Of a stretch of DNA of 64,000 bases, positions 20,237-29,173 are shown piece by piece. Source of the DNA: Methanosphaera stadtmanae (lineage in GTDB: Archaea > Methanobacteriota > Methanobacteria > Methanobacteriales > Methanobacteriaceae); the NCBI GenBank assembly GCA_015062805.1, contig SUTQ01000007.1, positions 23,215 through 87,214 of the forward strand, read 5' to 3'. The position numbers were made by a program, and so were the translations under genes. Within the stretch, counting starts at the first letter, position 1, and each line of letters starts with the position of its first letter. The notes beneath the pieces were generated by a model that was not told the origin of the DNA, ran no database searches, and saw only the letters and a program-made list of their open reading frames with translations.

Positions 20237-21478
20237 ATGGCAAAAGATAAAACTCACATGAACTTAGCAGTAATTGGTCACGTAGACCACGGAAAATCAA
20301 CATTAGTAGGACACCTTTTATTATTATCAGGTGCAATTGCAGAACAGCAATTAGATGAAGGAGAAGACAAATTCAGATTTGTTATGGACAAACTCGGAGA
20401 AGAAAGAGAAAGAGGAGTAACCATCGACCTCGCTCACGAAAAATTCGAAACCAAAAAATACGAATACACTGTAGTAGATTGTCCAGGTCACCGTGACTTC
20501 GTTAAAAACATGATTACAGGTGCTTCACAAGCAGACGCAGCTGTATTAGTTGTTGCAGCAAACGACGGTGTAATGCCACAAACAAAAGAACACATCTTTT
20601 TATCCAGAACATTAGGTATCAACCAAATTATCGTTGGTATTAACAAAATGGATTTAGTAGATTACTCCGAAGACAAATACAACGAACTCAAAGAAGAAGT
20701 TGGAAACTTAATCAAAACCATCGGATTCAACCCTAAAGATGTACCTTTCATCCCATTATCTGCATTTGAAGGAGATAACATCACTGAAAAATCAGCAAAC
20801 ACTCCATGGTACAAAGGTAACACTTTAATTGAAGAATTAGATTTATTCAAAGAACCAGATAAACCAATCGACTTACCTTTAAGATTACCTATTCAAGATG
20901 TATACTCCATTACTGGTGTAGGTACAGTACCTGTAGGAAGAGTAGAAACTGGTATCTTAAAAACTGCAGAAACTATTGCATTTGAACCAGCAGGTGTAAC
21001 CGGAGAAGTTAAATCTATCGAAATGCACCATGAAGTATTACCAACCGCAGAACCTGGGGACAACGTTGGATTCAACGTAAGAGGTGTAGGTAAAAATGAT
21101 ATTAAACGTGGAGACGTAGCTGGTACAACCCAAAACCCACCTAGTGTAGCAAAAGAATTCAAAGCACAAATTGTTGTATTACAACACCCTGGTGTTATCA
21201 CAGTTGGTTACACACCTGTATTCCACGCACACACATCACAAGTTGCATGTACTTTCTTATCCTTAGATGCAAAATTAGATCCAGCAACTGGTCAACCTAA
21301 AGAAGAAAACCCTGACTTCCTTAAAACAGGGGATGCAGCTTACGTAACAATTAAACCTACAAAACCTATGGTTATCGAAAAAATTAAAGAAATCCCTCAC
21401 ATGGGAAGATTCGCTATCCGTGATATGGGTCAAACCGTAGCAGCTGGTATGTGTATCGACATTACCGACGCAAAATAA
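20237..21478 (+). CDS. tuf: translation elongation factor 1-alpha
   Basis: The GTPase that delivers aminoacyl-tRNA, 413 residues. G motifs are GHVDHGKST at the N-terminus, DCPGHRDF and NKMD. The product starts [16 protein letters not shown] chose the ATG at 20237, 7 bases after TGGAGGA; the frame is open 17 codons further upstream but without support. Codon use shows the bias of a highly expressed gene (GAA, CCA, GGT, TTA). It has an unusual structured upstream region and its own terminator. Confidence 0.97.
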   Translation: MAKDKTHMNLAVIGHVDHGKSTLVGHLLLLSGAIAEQQLDEGEDKFRFVMDKLGEERERGVTIDLAHEKFETKKYEYTVVDCPGHRDFVKNMITGASQADAAVLVVAANDGVMPQTKEHIFLSRTLGINQIIVGINKMDLVDYSEDKYNELKEEVGNLIKTIGFNPKDVPFIPLSAFEGDNITEKSANTPWYKGNTLIEELDLFKEPDKPIDLPLRLPIQDVYSITGVGTVPVGRVETGILKTAETIAFEPAGVTGEVKSIEMHHEVLPTAEPGDNVGFNVRGVGKNDIKRGDVAGTTQNPPSVAKEFKAQIVVLQHPGVITVGYTPVFHAHTSQVACTFLSLDAKLDPATGQPKEENPDFLKTGDAAYVTIKPTKPMVIEKIKEIPHMGRFAIRDMGQTVAAGMCIDITDAK

Positions 21479-21510
21479 GTAAATAATAATTTACTTATTA
21501 CATTTTTTTT
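21477..21510 (+). terminator. hairpin plus T-run after tuf
   Basis: AAGTAAAT and ATTTACTT form an 8-bp stem with loop AATA, followed by ATTAC and eight T residues. The first arm starts at the last base pairs of the tuf stop codon. Confidence 0.7.
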
Positions 21511-21625
21511 ATCGACCCATATTAACTAATTTTATCAATGTTATTCAAATTACATACTTAAGTCATGTGATATTTGAATATATAGTTATTTGGTCGATTT
21601 TAGATTATTTATAGGGAGATTTTTA

Positions 21626-21934
21626 ATGAATAAAGCTAGAATCAAATTAACTGGTACTGACCCAGAAAAAATTGCTGATGTTTGTAATCAACTTAAAAAA
21701 ATAGCAGAAAGAACTGGTGTCGATTTATCAGGTCCTATTCCTTTACCTACTAAAAAATTAGTTGTACCAACCAGAAAAAGTCCTGATGGTGAAGGTAAAG
21801 CAACATGGGAAAAATGGGAGTTAAGAATTCACAAACGTCTTGTAGGTATTGAAGCTGATGAAAGAGCTATGAGACAAGTAATGAAAGTTAACGTTCCTGA
21901 TAACGTAAGTATCGAAATAGAACTTAAAACATAA
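21626..21934 (+). CDS. rps10: 30S ribosomal protein S10
   Basis: Archaeal uS10, 102 residues, starting [12 protein letters not shown] and containing [22 protein letters not shown] and the [12 protein letters not shown] core. The ATG at 21626 has GGGAGA 7 bases upstream; the open frame reaches back 12 codons with no ribosome site. It follows tuf as in most euryarchaea, but the terminator between them suggests a separate promoter. Confidence 0.97.
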   Translation: MNKARIKLTGTDPEKIADVCNQLKKIAERTGVDLSGPIPLPTKKLVVPTRKSPDGEGKATWEKWELRIHKRLVGIEADERAMRQVMKVNVPDNVSIEIELKT

Positions 21935-22011
21935 TTTTATAAGAAAACTATATATGTTATTACTATCTAATATAGTAATAGATTATAGTATTTATTTTTT
22001 TTAGTTTACTT

Positions 22012-22095
22012 GCCGAGATAGCAAAGCCAGGTAATGCGCCGGACTTGAGATCCGGTGGGCAGTCGCCCGCATGGGTTCGAATCCCATTCTCGGCG
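22012..22095 (+). tRNA. tRNA-Ser (anticodon TGA)
   Basis: Type II tRNA with a long variable arm (TGGGC-AGTC-GCCCG). Acceptor GCCGAGA/TCTCGGC, anticodon stem CCGGA/TCCGG with loop CTTGAGA and anticodon TGA, T loop GTTCGAATC, discriminator G. CCA is not encoded. It lies 78 bp after rps10. Confidence 0.95.
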
Positions 22096-22292
22096 CTATT
22101 TTAATTATATTATTTTATTATTTTTAATAGATTTTTTTTCATGTTAGTAACTTCTATCTTTTTTTACAACATTTTGTTTATTTTTTTTCAAATTTTTATT
22201 AATTCTTCCATATTTTATTATTATAGTTATTTTTTTTATCAATTTAATTAATTTAGTATAAAAATTTTTTATTATTTTTAAACATTATACAT

Positions 22293-22302
22293 ATATTTAT
22301 AT
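22293..22302 (+). promoter_or_regulatory. TATA box before the duplicated RNA element
   Basis: A TTTATATAAT sequence lies about 25-30 bases before the 9-bp hairpin that opens the structured element at 22322, the distance expected for its transcription start. Confidence 0.4.
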
Positions 22303-22358
22303 AATATATTGAACAAAGTATAATTTGAACAAGATTATTTTGTTCAAACCTATAGAGA

Positions 22359-22397
22359 ATGGGGGTTTGCTTTGTAACTATTGTTACATGGAAGCAT
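22359..22397 (+). repeat. 39-nt direct repeat, copy 1
   Basis: Starts ATGGGGGTTTGC and ends ACATGGAAGCAT. Identical to the copy at 22474, offset 115 bp. Contains a 6-bp hairpin, and GCTT/AAGC can extend it with a 3-base bulge. Confidence 0.95.
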
Positions 22398-22473
22398 GTT
22401 ATATGCATCTCAAGAGTTGATACCTGTGATGATGATATCACCTCGAACCCTTCGAGATCTTAACCCATAGTGG

Positions 22474-22512
22474 ATGGGGGTTTGCTTTGTAACTATTGTT
22501 ACATGGAAGCAT
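22474..22512 (+). repeat. 39-nt direct repeat, copy 2
   Basis: Exact copy of 22359-22397. Here the following bases are TTTT-ATGCATCACA instead of GTTAT-ATGCATCTCA, so the similarity extends past the exact block. Confidence 0.95.
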
Positions 22513-22753
22513 TTTTATGCATCACAAGGACTTGAGATTAGTACTAAGGGGTGTAAGCTCCTAGAAAACCTGCGGGACGTGGGGGTTAGCATTTATTTTG
22601 AATTATCAATATTTAATTCGTTATATATTGAAAAGGATTATACTTGAAGTACTTTAGTACAGTCCATTAAATGATTGGTAGAATCTATTTTGATAGATTT
22701 TACCTTTTTTATAAATATTTTAAAAAAAGAATAATTGTTGGAGGTTATTTTTT

Positions 22754-23989
22754 TTATTTAACTTTGTATCTTAATAAGGCGGCAATTCCACCGAATGCTT
22801 TGTCTAATTGAGTTCCTTCTTCCGTTTCTATTGAAATTACTTCAACATCAGTGTTTACTTCTTCTGCTAATTCAATTAGTTCTTCTGCTGTTTCTTGTGT
22901 TTTAATGATTTTCATTAATTCTCCACATTTAGGGCATTGTTTTTCGGGAGCTTTTTGATGTTGTTTTGTAGTAATTACATCTAGTGTTCCACATGCTGGA
23001 CATTCGTATGTTTGTCTGTTTGTTTTCAGATTTTCGGATATGAGTAACGTTTCAACAGCGCCCATTTGGAGGTTTGTTCTTACTTCGTTTTCTCCGTATG
23101 AGGATAATCCACTGTCTGAAATAAGGCCTGATAGGAATTTTCTCATGAATTTCTTTTCTTTCATGATGTCCATTTCTTCTAATGTGTCTGATGATTCATC
23201 AAGCACTTCTCTTATTCCGAAGTCACCAGTGTATGATGTGTCTACTATATTGATTACTTTGTCTTTAATTTCATAGTGAAGGTAATCTCCTTCTACAAAA
23301 TCGTTCTTTGTGTGTCCCGGTCCACCAATCAATACTCCTTTTAGTTCATCTTTTAATGGTAGGAATGCTTCGTCCACATATCTTCCGATACGTTTTAGGA
23401 ATTCGTGTGCTGCTAATTCAATTACACGATCGAACCTTCTTTGTGATTGTCCCCCTGCTTTATGTTTTCCAGGCACTCCGCTGGTTAGTGTTTTAACTAT
23501 GTCAATTCTTTTTCCTCTTACTGTTGCGATAGTTGCTTCTTTTCTGTCGAGTACTACTGCTCCGTATACTTCCTTGTATTCTATAATCTGTTTTAATGGT
23601 TCTATGAAGAATTGGCTGTCACAGTGGTATATGTAAGTCTGTACAGTTTCAGGCGGTTCAAATATGTATGTTTCCATTTTTTCGGTTCCCGGACCTCCTT
23701 TTGGAATCATACCTACAAACATTACTAATCCTTTTGGTGGTGCTTGAGGATATAGTTTTGTTCTTTGAATGATTACTTCTATTGCAGATTGCACGTTTTT
23801 TCTTGTGGTTTTACTTTTGATGTTTGAACTTTGTCCTATTTCATCCACCATTTGTTTTCTTACATCACTTATTTGTTTGTCTGGTGGTATGTATACACTA
23901 ACTAGTTCTGTTCCTCTTCCTTTTTTATTTTCTAGTTCTTTTAGTGTTTTTTTAACTTCATACATTTCCTTTGATGATATTTCACTCAT
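22754..23989 (-). CDS. prf1: peptide chain release factor aRF1
   Basis: Single archaeal release factor that reads all stop codons, 411 residues. The stop-codon recognition motif NIKS is at residues 56-59 and the peptidyl-hydrolysis motif GGQ at residues 179-181. A C-terminal zinc finger (CPACG and CPKCG) is retained. Length is normal. It is transcribed toward the structured RNA element and tRNA-Ser. Confidence 0.97.
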   Translation of the reverse strand: MSEISSKEMYEVKKTLKELENKKGRGTELVSVYIPPDKQISDVRKQMVDEIGQSSNIKSKTTRKNVQSAIEVIIQRTKLYPQAPPKGLVMFVGMIPKGGPGTEKMETYIFEPPETVQTYIYHCDSQFFIEPLKQIIEYKEVYGAVVLDRKEATIATVRGKRIDIVKTLTSGVPGKHKAGGQSQRRFDRVIELAAHEFLKRIGRYVDEAFLPLKDELKGVLIGGPGHTKNDFVEGDYLHYEIKDKVINIVDTSYTGDFGIREVLDESSDTLEEMDIMKEKKFMRKFLSGLISDSGLSSYGENEVRTNLQMGAVETLLISENLKTNRQTYECPACGTLDVITTKQHQKAPEKQCPKCGELMKIIKTQETAEELIELAEEVNTDVEVISIETEEGTQLDKAFGGIAALLRYKVK

Positions 23990-24300
23990 ATATAGTCTCC
24001 TAGAAATTTTTATGAATATATTATAATGATGATATCGGATTGTTCAACTTTTATAATTCCGATATTTTTTTAATAATTAAATAGTATGTTTTTATTTTTG
24101 TTTTTCATCTTTTTAGTATTTTGTTGTTGTGTTGCTTTTTATTGGTTGTTGTGTTGATTTTGTGAGGGGTATTCTTATTTGTTTCATTTTAATTTCATAG
24201 ATAATTATAAGAATAATTTCATAGATAAATAGATATTAGTAAAATAATTTTTTTAGAGTTAACTGATTATCTTTTAATCATTTAATGGAGAATGTTATTA
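23990..24300 (+). other. divergent spacer prf1 / pyrH
   Basis: No gene seen. It contains G/T-rich direct repeats (TTGTTGTGTTG at about 24122 and 24146) and a 14-bp direct repeat near 24190-24227 listed separately. Confidence 0.5.
24190..24227 (+). repeat. 14-bp direct repeat upstream of pyrH
   Basis: TAATTTCATAGATA occurs at 24190-24203 and 24214-24227, a 24-bp period, about 75 bp before the pyrH start. Position and spacing suggest regulator binding sites. Confidence 0.6.
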
Positions 24301-24972
24301 ATGCGAATAGTTATTACAATAGGTGGATCAATACTTCTTAAAGAGTATGATAATAAGAAATTTGAAGCTTATGCAGAAATTATCAAAGAAATAAATAAAG
24401 AACATGAAATATTCATTGTTGTTGGTGGTGGGCGTCCAGCTCGTGAGTATATTGGTGTTGTAAGGGACATGGGTGAAAGTGAGTCTATTTGTGATGAAAT
24501 CGGAATTCAGGTTACAAGAATCAATGCACGTCTTTTACAATTAGCTCTTAAAGATTGTTCTTATCCAGCAATTCCTGAAAATTTCCAGCAAGCACTTGAG
24601 TTTTCTGCTACGGGTAAGATAGTTATTATGGGTGGTACTGAACCAGCTCATAGTACTGATGCTGTTGGTAGTATTTTGGCAGAATATGTTGGTGCAGATT
24701 TGGTAATTAACGCAACTAGTGTGGATGGATTATATGATAAGGATCCAAATAAATTTGATGATGCAGTAATGTTTACTGAGGTAACTACTTCTAAGTTGTT
24801 GGAAATAGTTTCAGGGAATGAAACTAAGGCTGGTACTTATGAGTTCATTGATAAGACGGCTATAGAAATTATTAAACGTTCAGCTATTAAAACTGTCATA
24901 GTCAATGGTAATAATCCTGAAAATGTTCGAACTGCAATTACAGAACCTATTGGTACATTAATAACTAATTAA
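24301..24972 (+). CDS. pyrH: UMP kinase (uridylate kinase)
   Basis: Amino-acid-kinase-fold enzyme, 223 residues, that phosphorylates UMP to UDP. It begins [13 protein letters not shown] and has [24 protein letters not shown] and [12 protein letters not shown] as in archaeal PyrH. The ATG at 24301 was chosen because GGAG lies 10 bases before it; the upstream in-frame ATG at 24292 is only 1 base from that site. A zinc-ribbon protein gene follows by 16 bp. Confidence 0.95.
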   Translation: MRIVITIGGSILLKEYDNKKFEAYAEIIKEINKEHEIFIVVGGGRPAREYIGVVRDMGESESICDEIGIQVTRINARLLQLALKDCSYPAIPENFQQALEFSATGKIVIMGGTEPAHSTDAVGSILAEYVGADLVINATSVDGLYDKDPNKFDDAVMFTEVTTSKLLEIVSGNETKAGTYEFIDKTAIEIIKRSAIKTVIVNGNNPENVRTAITEPIGTLITN

Positions 24973-24988
24973 TTATGGAGGATACTTT

Positions 24989-25180
24989 ATGGTTGTAGAA
25001 GCTCATAGGCATTGTGCTATTTGTGGTAAACCTATTCCAATGTCTGAATCTTTTTGTTCTGATCAATGTCAAGAACAGTTTCAATTGAAACAGAAACAGG
25101 TAGCTAAACAAAGAAAGATTTTATATGCTCTTATTGCTGTTTTTGTTGTTGTATGGTTAGCTTTCATGTTTCTTAGGTAG
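24989..25180 (+). CDS. DUF2116-type zinc-ribbon membrane protein
   Basis: A 63-residue protein with an N-terminal HRHCAICGKPIP...FCSDQC zinc-binding module (four cysteines) and a C-terminal hydrophobic helix (about residues 43-62, ILYALIAVFVVVWLAFMFL). It is probably a small tail-anchored membrane protein. This arrangement matches the archaeal DUF2116 family, of unknown function. GGAGGA is 7 bases before the ATG; it is co-transcribed with pyrH and closed by an oligo-T terminator. Confidence 0.8.
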   Translation: MVVEAHRHCAICGKPIPMSESFCSDQCQEQFQLKQKQVAKQRKILYALIAVFVVVWLAFMFLR

Positions 25181-25186
25181 TTAACC

Positions 25187-25217
25187 TTTTTTTATCTTTT
25201 TTTTATCTTTTTTTTTT
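25187..25217 (+). terminator. oligo-T terminator
   Basis: Three long T tracts separated by ATC follow the zinc-ribbon gene, the archaeal hairpin-independent type of terminator. Confidence 0.6.
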
Positions 25218-25299
25218 AAAATTTGTTATAAAATATATCTTATATTAGAAACATATTTATATCTAGTATGATTAATAATAATCGGAGGAATTTATACAA

Positions 25300-25590
25300 A
25301 TGAAAAATGCATTAATTAGAGTTGTTTTAGATATACTAAAACCACATTCACCATCTTTACCATCATTTTCTTTGTATTTGAGTAGTCTTGATGGTGTCGA
25401 TGGAGTAAATATTACTTTAATGGAAATCGATAAAGATACGGAGAATGTAAAAATTACTATGGAAGGACAAGATCTTAACTATGAAAAAATTAAGGAAGCT
25501 ATAGAACATTATGGGGCTTCTATTCATAGTGTGGATGAGGTTGTTGCAGGAAGAAAATTAGTTGAAGAAGTTACAACACCTCAAGATTAA
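25300..25590 (+). CDS. DUF211 family protein
   Basis: A 96-residue archaeal protein with the DUF211 pattern: RVVLDILKPHSPSLPSFSLYLSSLDGVDGVNITLMEID at the N-terminus and YGASIHSVDEVVAGRK at the C-terminus (the first segment continues in the family's ferredoxin-like fold). DUF211 proteins are small ferredoxin-like alpha/beta proteins of unknown role that form rings in known structures. TCGGAGG lies upstream of the ATG and a TATA-like ATATTTATATC about 40 bases before. The next gene starts 38 bp after its end. Confidence 0.85.
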   Translation: MKNALIRVVLDILKPHSPSLPSFSLYLSSLDGVDGVNITLMEIDKDTENVKITMEGQDLNYEKIKEAIEHYGASIHSVDEVVAGRKLVEEVTTPQD

Positions 25591-25627
25591 TTTAACCTTC
25601 TTTTTATTTTTTTTTGGATTTGATAAC

Positions 25628-26320
25628 ATGTCTAATGGGAAAATAACACCGCAGAGTATTTTACACTTCAATAAACATCAAAAAGAGAATGAGAATGCAA
25701 CAGATTTTGAGATAACTTTGGATAACATTGTGGATAATGTTAGCAGTGACAATGTTTCCGATGCCTTAAAGAATTTGTATTCTAGTTATGGATTACTTAA
25801 GGATGTTAAGCCACTCAATTCTAAACATAAAATTGCAGGTTTTGTCAGAACAGCTGAAACTGGATCCAATGATTGGGGAACGGGTATCAAGGGAATATAT
25901 AAATGTAAAGAGAATGAAATATTGCTTATAAAATGTTCAGATAATGATTATGCAATTTGGGGTGGTATTGCTTCTTGTGCTGCTAAAGAATATGGTCTTC
26001 AAGCTACTGTAATTGTTGGTTCCTCACGTGATACTGAGGATATTCTCGAATTGGATTATCCCGTTTTTTCTCAAAAAATCCAATCCCGCGCTGGTTTGCC
26101 TTTAAATAATGGTACTTTAGAAGGAACGTTGCTTGTTGGTGATTTGGTTATTAAAAACGGTGACTTTATTGTTGGGGATGTTGATGGTGTTGTTGTTATC
26201 CCCCAGGATAAGTTGGATGAAGTTCTTATTGAATTAAATAGGCTTAAAAAATTTGAAACATCTGTTCTTGAGAAATTATTGGATGATAATCAACGTATGG
26301 ATGAAATCATTGGTTTTTAA
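25628..26320 (+). CDS. RraA-like protein
   Basis: A 230-residue protein whose C-terminal two thirds match the RraA/HMG-aldolase fold: VRTAETGSNDWGTGIKG, LIKCSDNDYAIWGGI, GSSRDTEDI and GDFIVGDVDGVVVIP. Such domains act as aldolases or decarboxylases, or as an RNase E regulator in bacteria. In several archaea a related domain is fused to hexulose-phosphate synthase; here it stands alone. The substrate cannot be told. The ATG at 25628 follows GGATTTGA; the open frame starts further upstream inside the DUF211 gene without a ribosome site. Confidence 0.75.
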   Translation: MSNGKITPQSILHFNKHQKENENATDFEITLDNIVDNVSSDNVSDALKNLYSSYGLLKDVKPLNSKHKIAGFVRTAETGSNDWGTGIKGIYKCKENEILLIKCSDNDYAIWGGIASCAAKEYGLQATVIVGSSRDTEDILELDYPVFSQKIQSRAGLPLNNGTLEGTLLVGDLVIKNGDFIVGDVDGVVVIPQDKLDEVLIELNRLKKFETSVLEKLLDDNQRMDEIIGF

Positions 26321-26638
26321 TTTTTTTCTATTTTTTCTATTTTTTTTTAAATATTTTTTTACATGTTATTATAAATTAGTATATAAAGATATCCAAAAGT
26401 ATTTATATTAAGTCAATCATATTTATTATTATAATTATAGTTAAATATATATAAGAGCATTAAAATCGCTGTTAAAATAATAGTGGTTTCAAAAATATTT
26501 GTTAAAATAATCACCAATATCGTAAACATTGAACTCCGAAACAAGAATTGAACTAATTTTGAAGCAAGGATTAATGAATTTAAAATTGAAATACGTGTTT
26601 ATTTTAATTAAAGTATTTATAAGATTAATATAATAAAA
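26321..26638 (+). other. AT-rich spacer before gar1
   Basis: No gene seen in about 320 bp. TGTTAAAATAAT occurs twice, near 26470 and 26506, separated by 36 bp. A TATA-like run (ATTTATAAGATT near 26615) is close to the gar1 start. Confidence 0.4.
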
Positions 26639-26944
26639 ATGTCGAGTAATAAAGTTAAATTAACTGAATTGGGTATAATTAGTCATATTACAAGCACAAA
26701 TAAATTAATTGTACCTTCAAACAAGACTCCTCGGATTGGATCATTATTGGTTAATGCTAAAAAACAGCCAATAGGTAAAATACATGATATATTTGGCAGC
26801 ACCAAGAAGCCATATATTTCTATCAAGACCAGTAATAAGTTTAAAAAAGCTAATCCGGGCGAAATAGTTTATCTTTCACCCCAAAATAAAAAAAGGAGGA
26901 TAAGGCATGGCAGGTATTCTAAAAAGAAAAAAACGATTAGGTAG
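26639..26944 (+). CDS. gar1: H/ACA RNP component Gar1
   Basis: A 101-residue Gar1-type beta-barrel protein that binds the Cbf5 pseudouridine synthase in H/ACA ribonucleoproteins. It shows [35 protein letters not shown] and PYISIKTSN, the standard Gar1 core, then a strongly basic tail ([15 protein letters not shown]). No clear ribosome site precedes the ATG, so it may be leaderless. Its last 38 bp overlap the start of tfb in another frame, and the tfb ribosome site lies within it. Gar1 next to TFB is a common archaeal pair. Confidence 0.88.
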   Translation: MSSNKVKLTELGIISHITSTNKLIVPSNKTPRIGSLLVNAKKQPIGKIHDIFGSTKKPYISIKTSNKFKKANPGEIVYLSPQNKKRRIRHGRYSKKKKTIR

Positions 26945-28700
26945 ACCAAGGAAAAGTGTAAAGGATACACGAACTAAAAAAACAGATACTAAAACAAAGA
27001 CAACAAGATCTAAAACCACTAAAACTAAATCTACTAAAACTATGGATAATAAATCAGTGAAAACTAAAACTTCAAAAACCGCCACTGTGGAAACACCTCA
27101 GGAAGAAACTACTAAAGTAGAAAATAAAGAAGAGACAACCATTCCAAAAACTAAAAAAGTAGCAAAATCCAAAAGAGGGCCAGGCAGACCTAGAAAAACT
27201 AAAAAAGTCACTTCTGAAAACTTAACTGAAGATGATAAGCATACCACAACCATTCTAGAAAAAGAAGAACCTCCTAAAAAACGAGGTCCGGGAAGGCCAC
27301 CTAAAAGTAAAAATAAATCCACAACAGAAGAAAAACCTCCTAAGAAGAGAGGTCCTGGAAGACCACGTAAAAGTGATGCCTCCAAGAATAAGGAAGAAGC
27401 AACAAGTGAAGAAGTTCCTAAGAAGAGAGGTCCTGGAAGACCACGTAAGAAGAAAGAGGATAAAAAAGAGGAATCCTCTGAAAAGTCCAAAACTTCCAAA
27501 AAACAACCTAATCCATTACTTGAAATTATGGATAACTTTAAGGATGACAAAAGTGATGATGATGATTCTTCCGATGATGAATTAGGAGATTTCATGTCTG
27601 ATACTATGGGGGATGCTGATGTTATCATGCAGGAAGATTCAGATATTGAGTTGATGTCTAATTCTGATTTGGATGTGGAAGAAATTATTAAAATCGATAA
27701 CACTGATTCAGAAGAACTTGAACGTGAACTTGAAAATATTTCCGGTTTATCCGAAAAAGAGCAAATGAAAGAAGATGTTGCAGAAATGGAAAAACAGGAA
27801 ACTATATGTCCTGAATGTGGTTCTACAAAACTTATTAATGATCATGAACGTGGAGAAGTTGTTTGTGGAGCATGTGGTTTGGTAATTGACGATAACATTG
27901 TCGATATGGGTCCTGAATGGAGGGCATTTGACCATGAACAAAGGGATAAACGTACTCGTGTAGGTGCTCCTATCACTTATACAATTCACGATAAGGGATT
28001 ATCTACCATGATTGACTGGAGAAACAAGGATATATATGGTAGGGATATTCCTGCTAGAAACAGGGCTCAATGGTACAGGTTAAGAAAATGGCAACGTAAA
28101 ATTAGAATTAGTGGTGCTACTGAACGTAACCTCGCATTTGCTCTTAGTGAACTTGATCGTGATTCTTCAAGACTTGGACTTCCAAGAAGTGTACGTGAAT
28201 CCGCTTCAGTTGTCTACAGAAATGCAGTAGAAAACAAGCTTATACGGGGTCGTAGTATTGAAGGAGTTGTAGCAGCTTCATTATATGCTGCTTGTCGTAG
28301 ATGTAAAGTTCCTAGAACATTGGATGAAATTGCTGATGTTTCAAGAGTCAGTAAAAAGGAAGTTGGAAGAACATACAGATTCCTTACTCGGGAATTGCAC
28401 ATCAGATTACCTCCTACCAGTCCTATAGATTATGTGCCTAGGTTTGCTAGTGAACTAAACCTTTCAGGTGTGGTTCAATCTAAAGCTATTGAAATTATTA
28501 ACCAAGCTATGGATAATGGTTTAACCAGTGGTCGTGGACCTACAGGTGTAGCTGCAGCTGCTTTATACATTGCAAGTGTTCTTTTAGGAGAACGTAAAAC
28601 TCAGCGTGATGTTGCGGATATTGCCGGAGTAACCGAAGTGACTATACGTAATAGGTACAAAGAGCTTACCGAGCAATTGGATGTTGGGGTAAACTTATAA
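26907..28700 (+). CDS. tfb: transcription initiation factor TFB with AT-hook N-terminal extension
   Basis: 597 residues against about 310 for normal TFB. Residues 298-597 are a complete TFB: zinc ribbon (Cys301, Cys304, Cys320, Cys323), B-finger region with [17 protein letters not shown], and two cyclin-fold repeats ending in a helix-turn-helix ([20 protein letters not shown]). Residues 1-200 are Lys/Thr-rich with five AT-hook-like cores (LGRPRK at 11, RGPGRPRK at 90, RGPGRPPK at 126, RGPGRPRK at 148 and 174). Residues 205-297 are acidic, with a DDDDSSDD stretch. GGAGG sits 8 bases before the ATG, and no better start with a ribosome site is seen next to the zinc ribbon. The core function, recruiting polymerase to TATA/TBP, is certain; the role of the extension is unknown. 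Confidence 0.93.
   Translation: MAGILKRKKRLGRPRKSVKDTRTKKTDTKTKTTRSKTTKTKSTKTMDNKSVKTKTSKTATVETPQEETTKVENKEETTIPKTKKVAKSKRGPGRPRKTKKVTSENLTEDDKHTTTILEKEEPPKKRGPGRPPKSKNKSTTEEKPPKKRGPGRPRKSDASKNKEEATSEEVPKKRGPGRPRKKKEDKKEESSEKSKTSKKQPNPLLEIMDNFKDDKSDDDDSSDDELGDFMSDTMGDADVIMQEDSDIELMSNSDLDVEEIIKIDNTDSEELERELENISGLSEKEQMKEDVAEMEKQETICPECGSTKLINDHERGEVVCGACGLVIDDNIVDMGPEWRAFDHEQRDKRTRVGAPITYTIHDKGLSTMIDWRNKDIYGRDIPARNRAQWYRLRKWQRKIRISGATERNLAFALSELDRDSSRLGLPRSVRESASVVYRNAVENKLIRGRSIEGVVAASLYAACRRCKVPRTLDEIADVSRVSKKEVGRTYRFLTRELHIRLPPTSPIDYVPRFASELNLSGVVQSKAIEIINQAMDNGLTSGRGPTGVAAAALYIASVLLGERKTQRDVADIAGVTEVTIRNRYKELTEQLDVGVNL
27273..27448 (+). repeat. in-frame AT-hook coding repeats in tfb
   Basis: A 32-bp unit encoding [11 protein letters not shown] occurs identically at 27339-27370 and 27417-27448 (offset 78 bp, 26 codons), with a diverged copy at 27273-27304. 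Identity of synonymous positions points to recent duplication. Confidence 0.85.
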
Positions 28701-29173
28701 TTACCTTTTTTTATTTTTTTTATTTGTTACATGTATATCTATTTTTAATTATTGTCTAGAATTATTGGTCTGAATGGAATAAACACTTTTTGTTTTAATT
28801 ATTTTAATGTATTTATTTTTTTTATCATGTTTAATGTATGGTATTTTTATTTATTTTATATGATTTTTTTGTTCTAAGTATCCTTTTATTTTTATATTAT
28901 TTTTCAAAATGTTCAAAATAATTGTTGGTTATGGCTTTATTTTTTTTTAAGAAAGTCATATGATTATTTTATAGTCAATATTTTAGTATTTTAATAATTA
29001 TGTTTCAATATTACTTTAATTGGAAAAATACAAAAAGTTATATGTCTTTAAAACAAATAGTATATCGTATTTACTATTTTGTAAATTATCAAATCTTTGT
29101 ATTCAGATTAATTTAAGAAAAAAACAGATAATAATATACAGAGATTTTTTTATTTATCAAATGAGGTTTAATC
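28701..29173 (+). other. AT-rich spacer tfb / bioY
   Basis: No gene in about 470 bp. T tracts after tfb (28707-28724) are a likely terminator. An imperfect inverted repeat near 29053-29082 may regulate bioY and is listed separately. Confidence 0.5.
29053..29082 (+). promoter_or_regulatory. candidate operator of bioY
   Basis: ACAAATAGTA and TACTATTTTGT form an inverted repeat around 9 bases, with one extra T in the second arm, about 90 bp before the bioY start. Biotin genes in bacteria and archaea are often controlled by BirA at such palindromes; the arms here do not match the standard BirA consensus closely, so this is a suggestion. Confidence 0.35.

Larger units (their letters stand above)
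22322..22592 (+). ncRNA. candidate structured RNA with two 39-nt repeats
   Basis: Between tRNA-Ser and the convergent prf1 gene lies a stretch much richer in G+C than the flanks, as stable RNAs are in AT-rich genomes. It opens with a 9-bp hairpin (TTTGAACAA/TTGTTCAAA). Two identical 39-nt blocks follow at 22359-22397 and 22474-22512, each with a TGTAAC-TATT-GTTACA hairpin and followed by ATGCATC. Between the copies are two more hairpins, GTGAT/ATCAC and CTCGAA/TTCGAG. A third partial copy (TGGGGGTTAGC) ends the element. No coding frame spans it. I do not recognise the family; SRP RNA and RNase P RNA signatures are absent. Strand inferred from the upstream TATA box. Confidence 0.5.

Noticed and set aside
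22253..22441. 62-codon minus-strand frame overlapping the structured element
   Set aside because: The product is unlike any protein and the DNA is better explained by RNA structure.
22322..22592. SRP RNA, RNase P RNA or CRISPR at the 39-nt repeats
   Set aside because: The SRP helix-8 GGAAGGAAGCAGCC-type motif and the RNase P GAGGAAAGTCC-type motif are missing; only two to three units, with connecting hairpins instead of regular spacers, exclude a CRISPR array.
27098..27703. Ser/Leu-rich minus-strand open frame opposite tfb
   Set aside because: It is the complement of the repetitive AT-hook and acidic coding region; the plus frame has a ribosome site and a complete TFB core.
27747..27989. 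Minus-strand frame over the TFB zinc ribbon
   Set aside because: Antisense to a strongly conserved domain and without a start signal.
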